The position numbers were made by a program, and so were the translations under genes. A DNA stretch of 64,000 bases from Parasedimentitalea maritima (GTDB lineage: Bacteria; Pseudomonadota; Alphaproteobacteria; Rhodobacterales; Rhodobacteraceae). This document shows, piece by piece, positions 63,605 to 64,000 of the stretch (its first letter is position 1; every line of letters begins with the position of its first letter). The notes under the pieces are model-generated. The model saw only the letters and a list, made by a program, of their open reading frames with translations. It made no database searches and was not told where the DNA came from. The stretch is taken from positions 60,992 to 124,991 of the forward strand of contig NZ_VAUA01000013.1 in assembly GCF_005771405.1 (NCBI RefSeq). The letters are read 5' to 3'.

Positions 63605-64000
63605 GTAAGGAATAATCAATTTTTCATAGTTCTTTAATTAGCAAACAATTCACAATTAGGGTTCTGTTAACACTTACCAACCAAATATGAAGGTGCACTC
63701 TGGGTGGGGTGGCGTGGATAAGTTGAGTTAATAATCGAACGACTATTCGCAGTGTCAGAATGGCCCTTTTACAGCCGATAAAGGCGAAACAAACGTGAGG
63801 GAACTCACGTAATTAGGGATTATTACTATGACAAGCCTTCTGACAAACAACGGCGCAATGGTTGCTCTTCAGACATTGCAGACTGTTACCAACAACCTGA
63901 CTGAAACACAGACACAGATTTCGACCGGTAAACGCGTTGGATCCGCCAGTGACAACGCCGCCGTTTGGGCCATTTCCAAGACCATGGAATCCGACATCTC
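63605..64000. repeat. Long direct repeat, copy 2 (flagellin upstream region plus 5' end)
   Basis: Second copy of 62077..62473, continuing past the window end. It carries the TTAG variant of the CtrA box (63656..63670), the GCCGATAA element (63774..63781) and the leader hairpin (63793..63810). Confidence 0.92.
63828..64000 (+). CDS. Flagellin (copy 2), 3' end outside window
   Basis: 57 codons visible before the edge. It is identical to copy 1 for 171 nt and first differs at base 63999. It has its own GGGA ribosome-binding site. The rest of the gene and any divergence lie outside the window. Confidence 0.93.
   Translation, partial: MTSLLTNNGAMVALQTLQTVTNNLTETQTQISTGKRVGSASDNAAVWAISKTMESDI

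Overview
This is a chromosomal window from an alphaproteobacterium of the order Rhodobacterales, most likely the Roseobacter group. The clearest evidence is a complete, collinear RcGTA-type gene transfer agent (GTA) cluster, which is typical of that order. Supporting evidence is a pyruvate dehydrogenase operon whose E1-beta subunit carries its own lipoyl domain, short Caulobacter/Roseobacter-type flagellins preceded by a CtrA-like box, and many Rhodobacterales family proteins (DUF5930/M23 peptidase, DUF924, DUF455, DUF7742). I saw no rRNA or tRNA gene, insertion sequence or CRISPR array.

Layout. 1-9.3 kb: dihydrolipoamide dehydrogenase (truncated by the window edge), a small membrane protein, DUF924, an MFS transporter, an SDR, queA and a giant AsmA/YhdP-like protein. 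9.3-19 kb: a BCP peroxiredoxin, a DUF455 ferritin-like protein, an M23 peptidase overlapping a bactofilin, a divergent HxlR regulator and cysteine-synthase-like enzyme, a DUF3179 protein, two overlapping cyclophilins, pgk, a FtsB-like protein and a DUF6924 protein. 19.2-22.9 kb: pdhA-pdhB-pdhC. 22.9-26.4 kb: a patchy accessory stretch with an orphan gene, a cysteine synthase remnant and a glycosyltransferase, then cysE. 26.5-40.9 kb: the GTA cluster on the minus strand, from terminase to the gp15 tail hub plus a DUF7742 gene, behind a strong-looking promoter at 41.02-41.05 kb. 41-48.8 kb: a VOC protein, an orphan gene, a zinc-ribbon protein, then mltG-fabF-hisA-like-acpP-fabG-fabD. 48.9-53.8 kb: a cytochrome b561-YceI fusion, an orphan TolC-like protein, two YceI proteins and a membrane protein. 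54-55.3 kb: rpsF-rpsR-rplI. 55.4-61.7 kb: two lipoproteins, an aquaporin, a periplasmic cyclic nucleotide phosphodiesterase, a divergent LysR/NmrA pair and a GST. 62-64 kb: two tandem flagellin genes, the second cut by the window edge.

Main observations. (1) GTA gp15 is split by a one-base deletion in a G run, so the GTA is either damaged here or the base is a sequencing error. (2) A palindrome, TAGTTYA-N4-TRAACTA, lies just upstream of both pdhA and the distant lpd gene, which suggests one repressor controls the whole pyruvate dehydrogenase complex. (3) The flagellin genes share a copied upstream region with a CtrA-like box (intact in copy 1, altered in copy 2), a GCCGATAA element and a hairpin close to the predicted mRNA 5' end. 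(4) A HisA paralogue with Glu at the usual catalytic Asp position sits inside the fatty-acid synthesis cluster. (5) Direct-repeat and inverted-repeat operators are visible beside the HxlR and LysR genes. I did not find a system that is clearly new to science. The GTA itself is a known element type.
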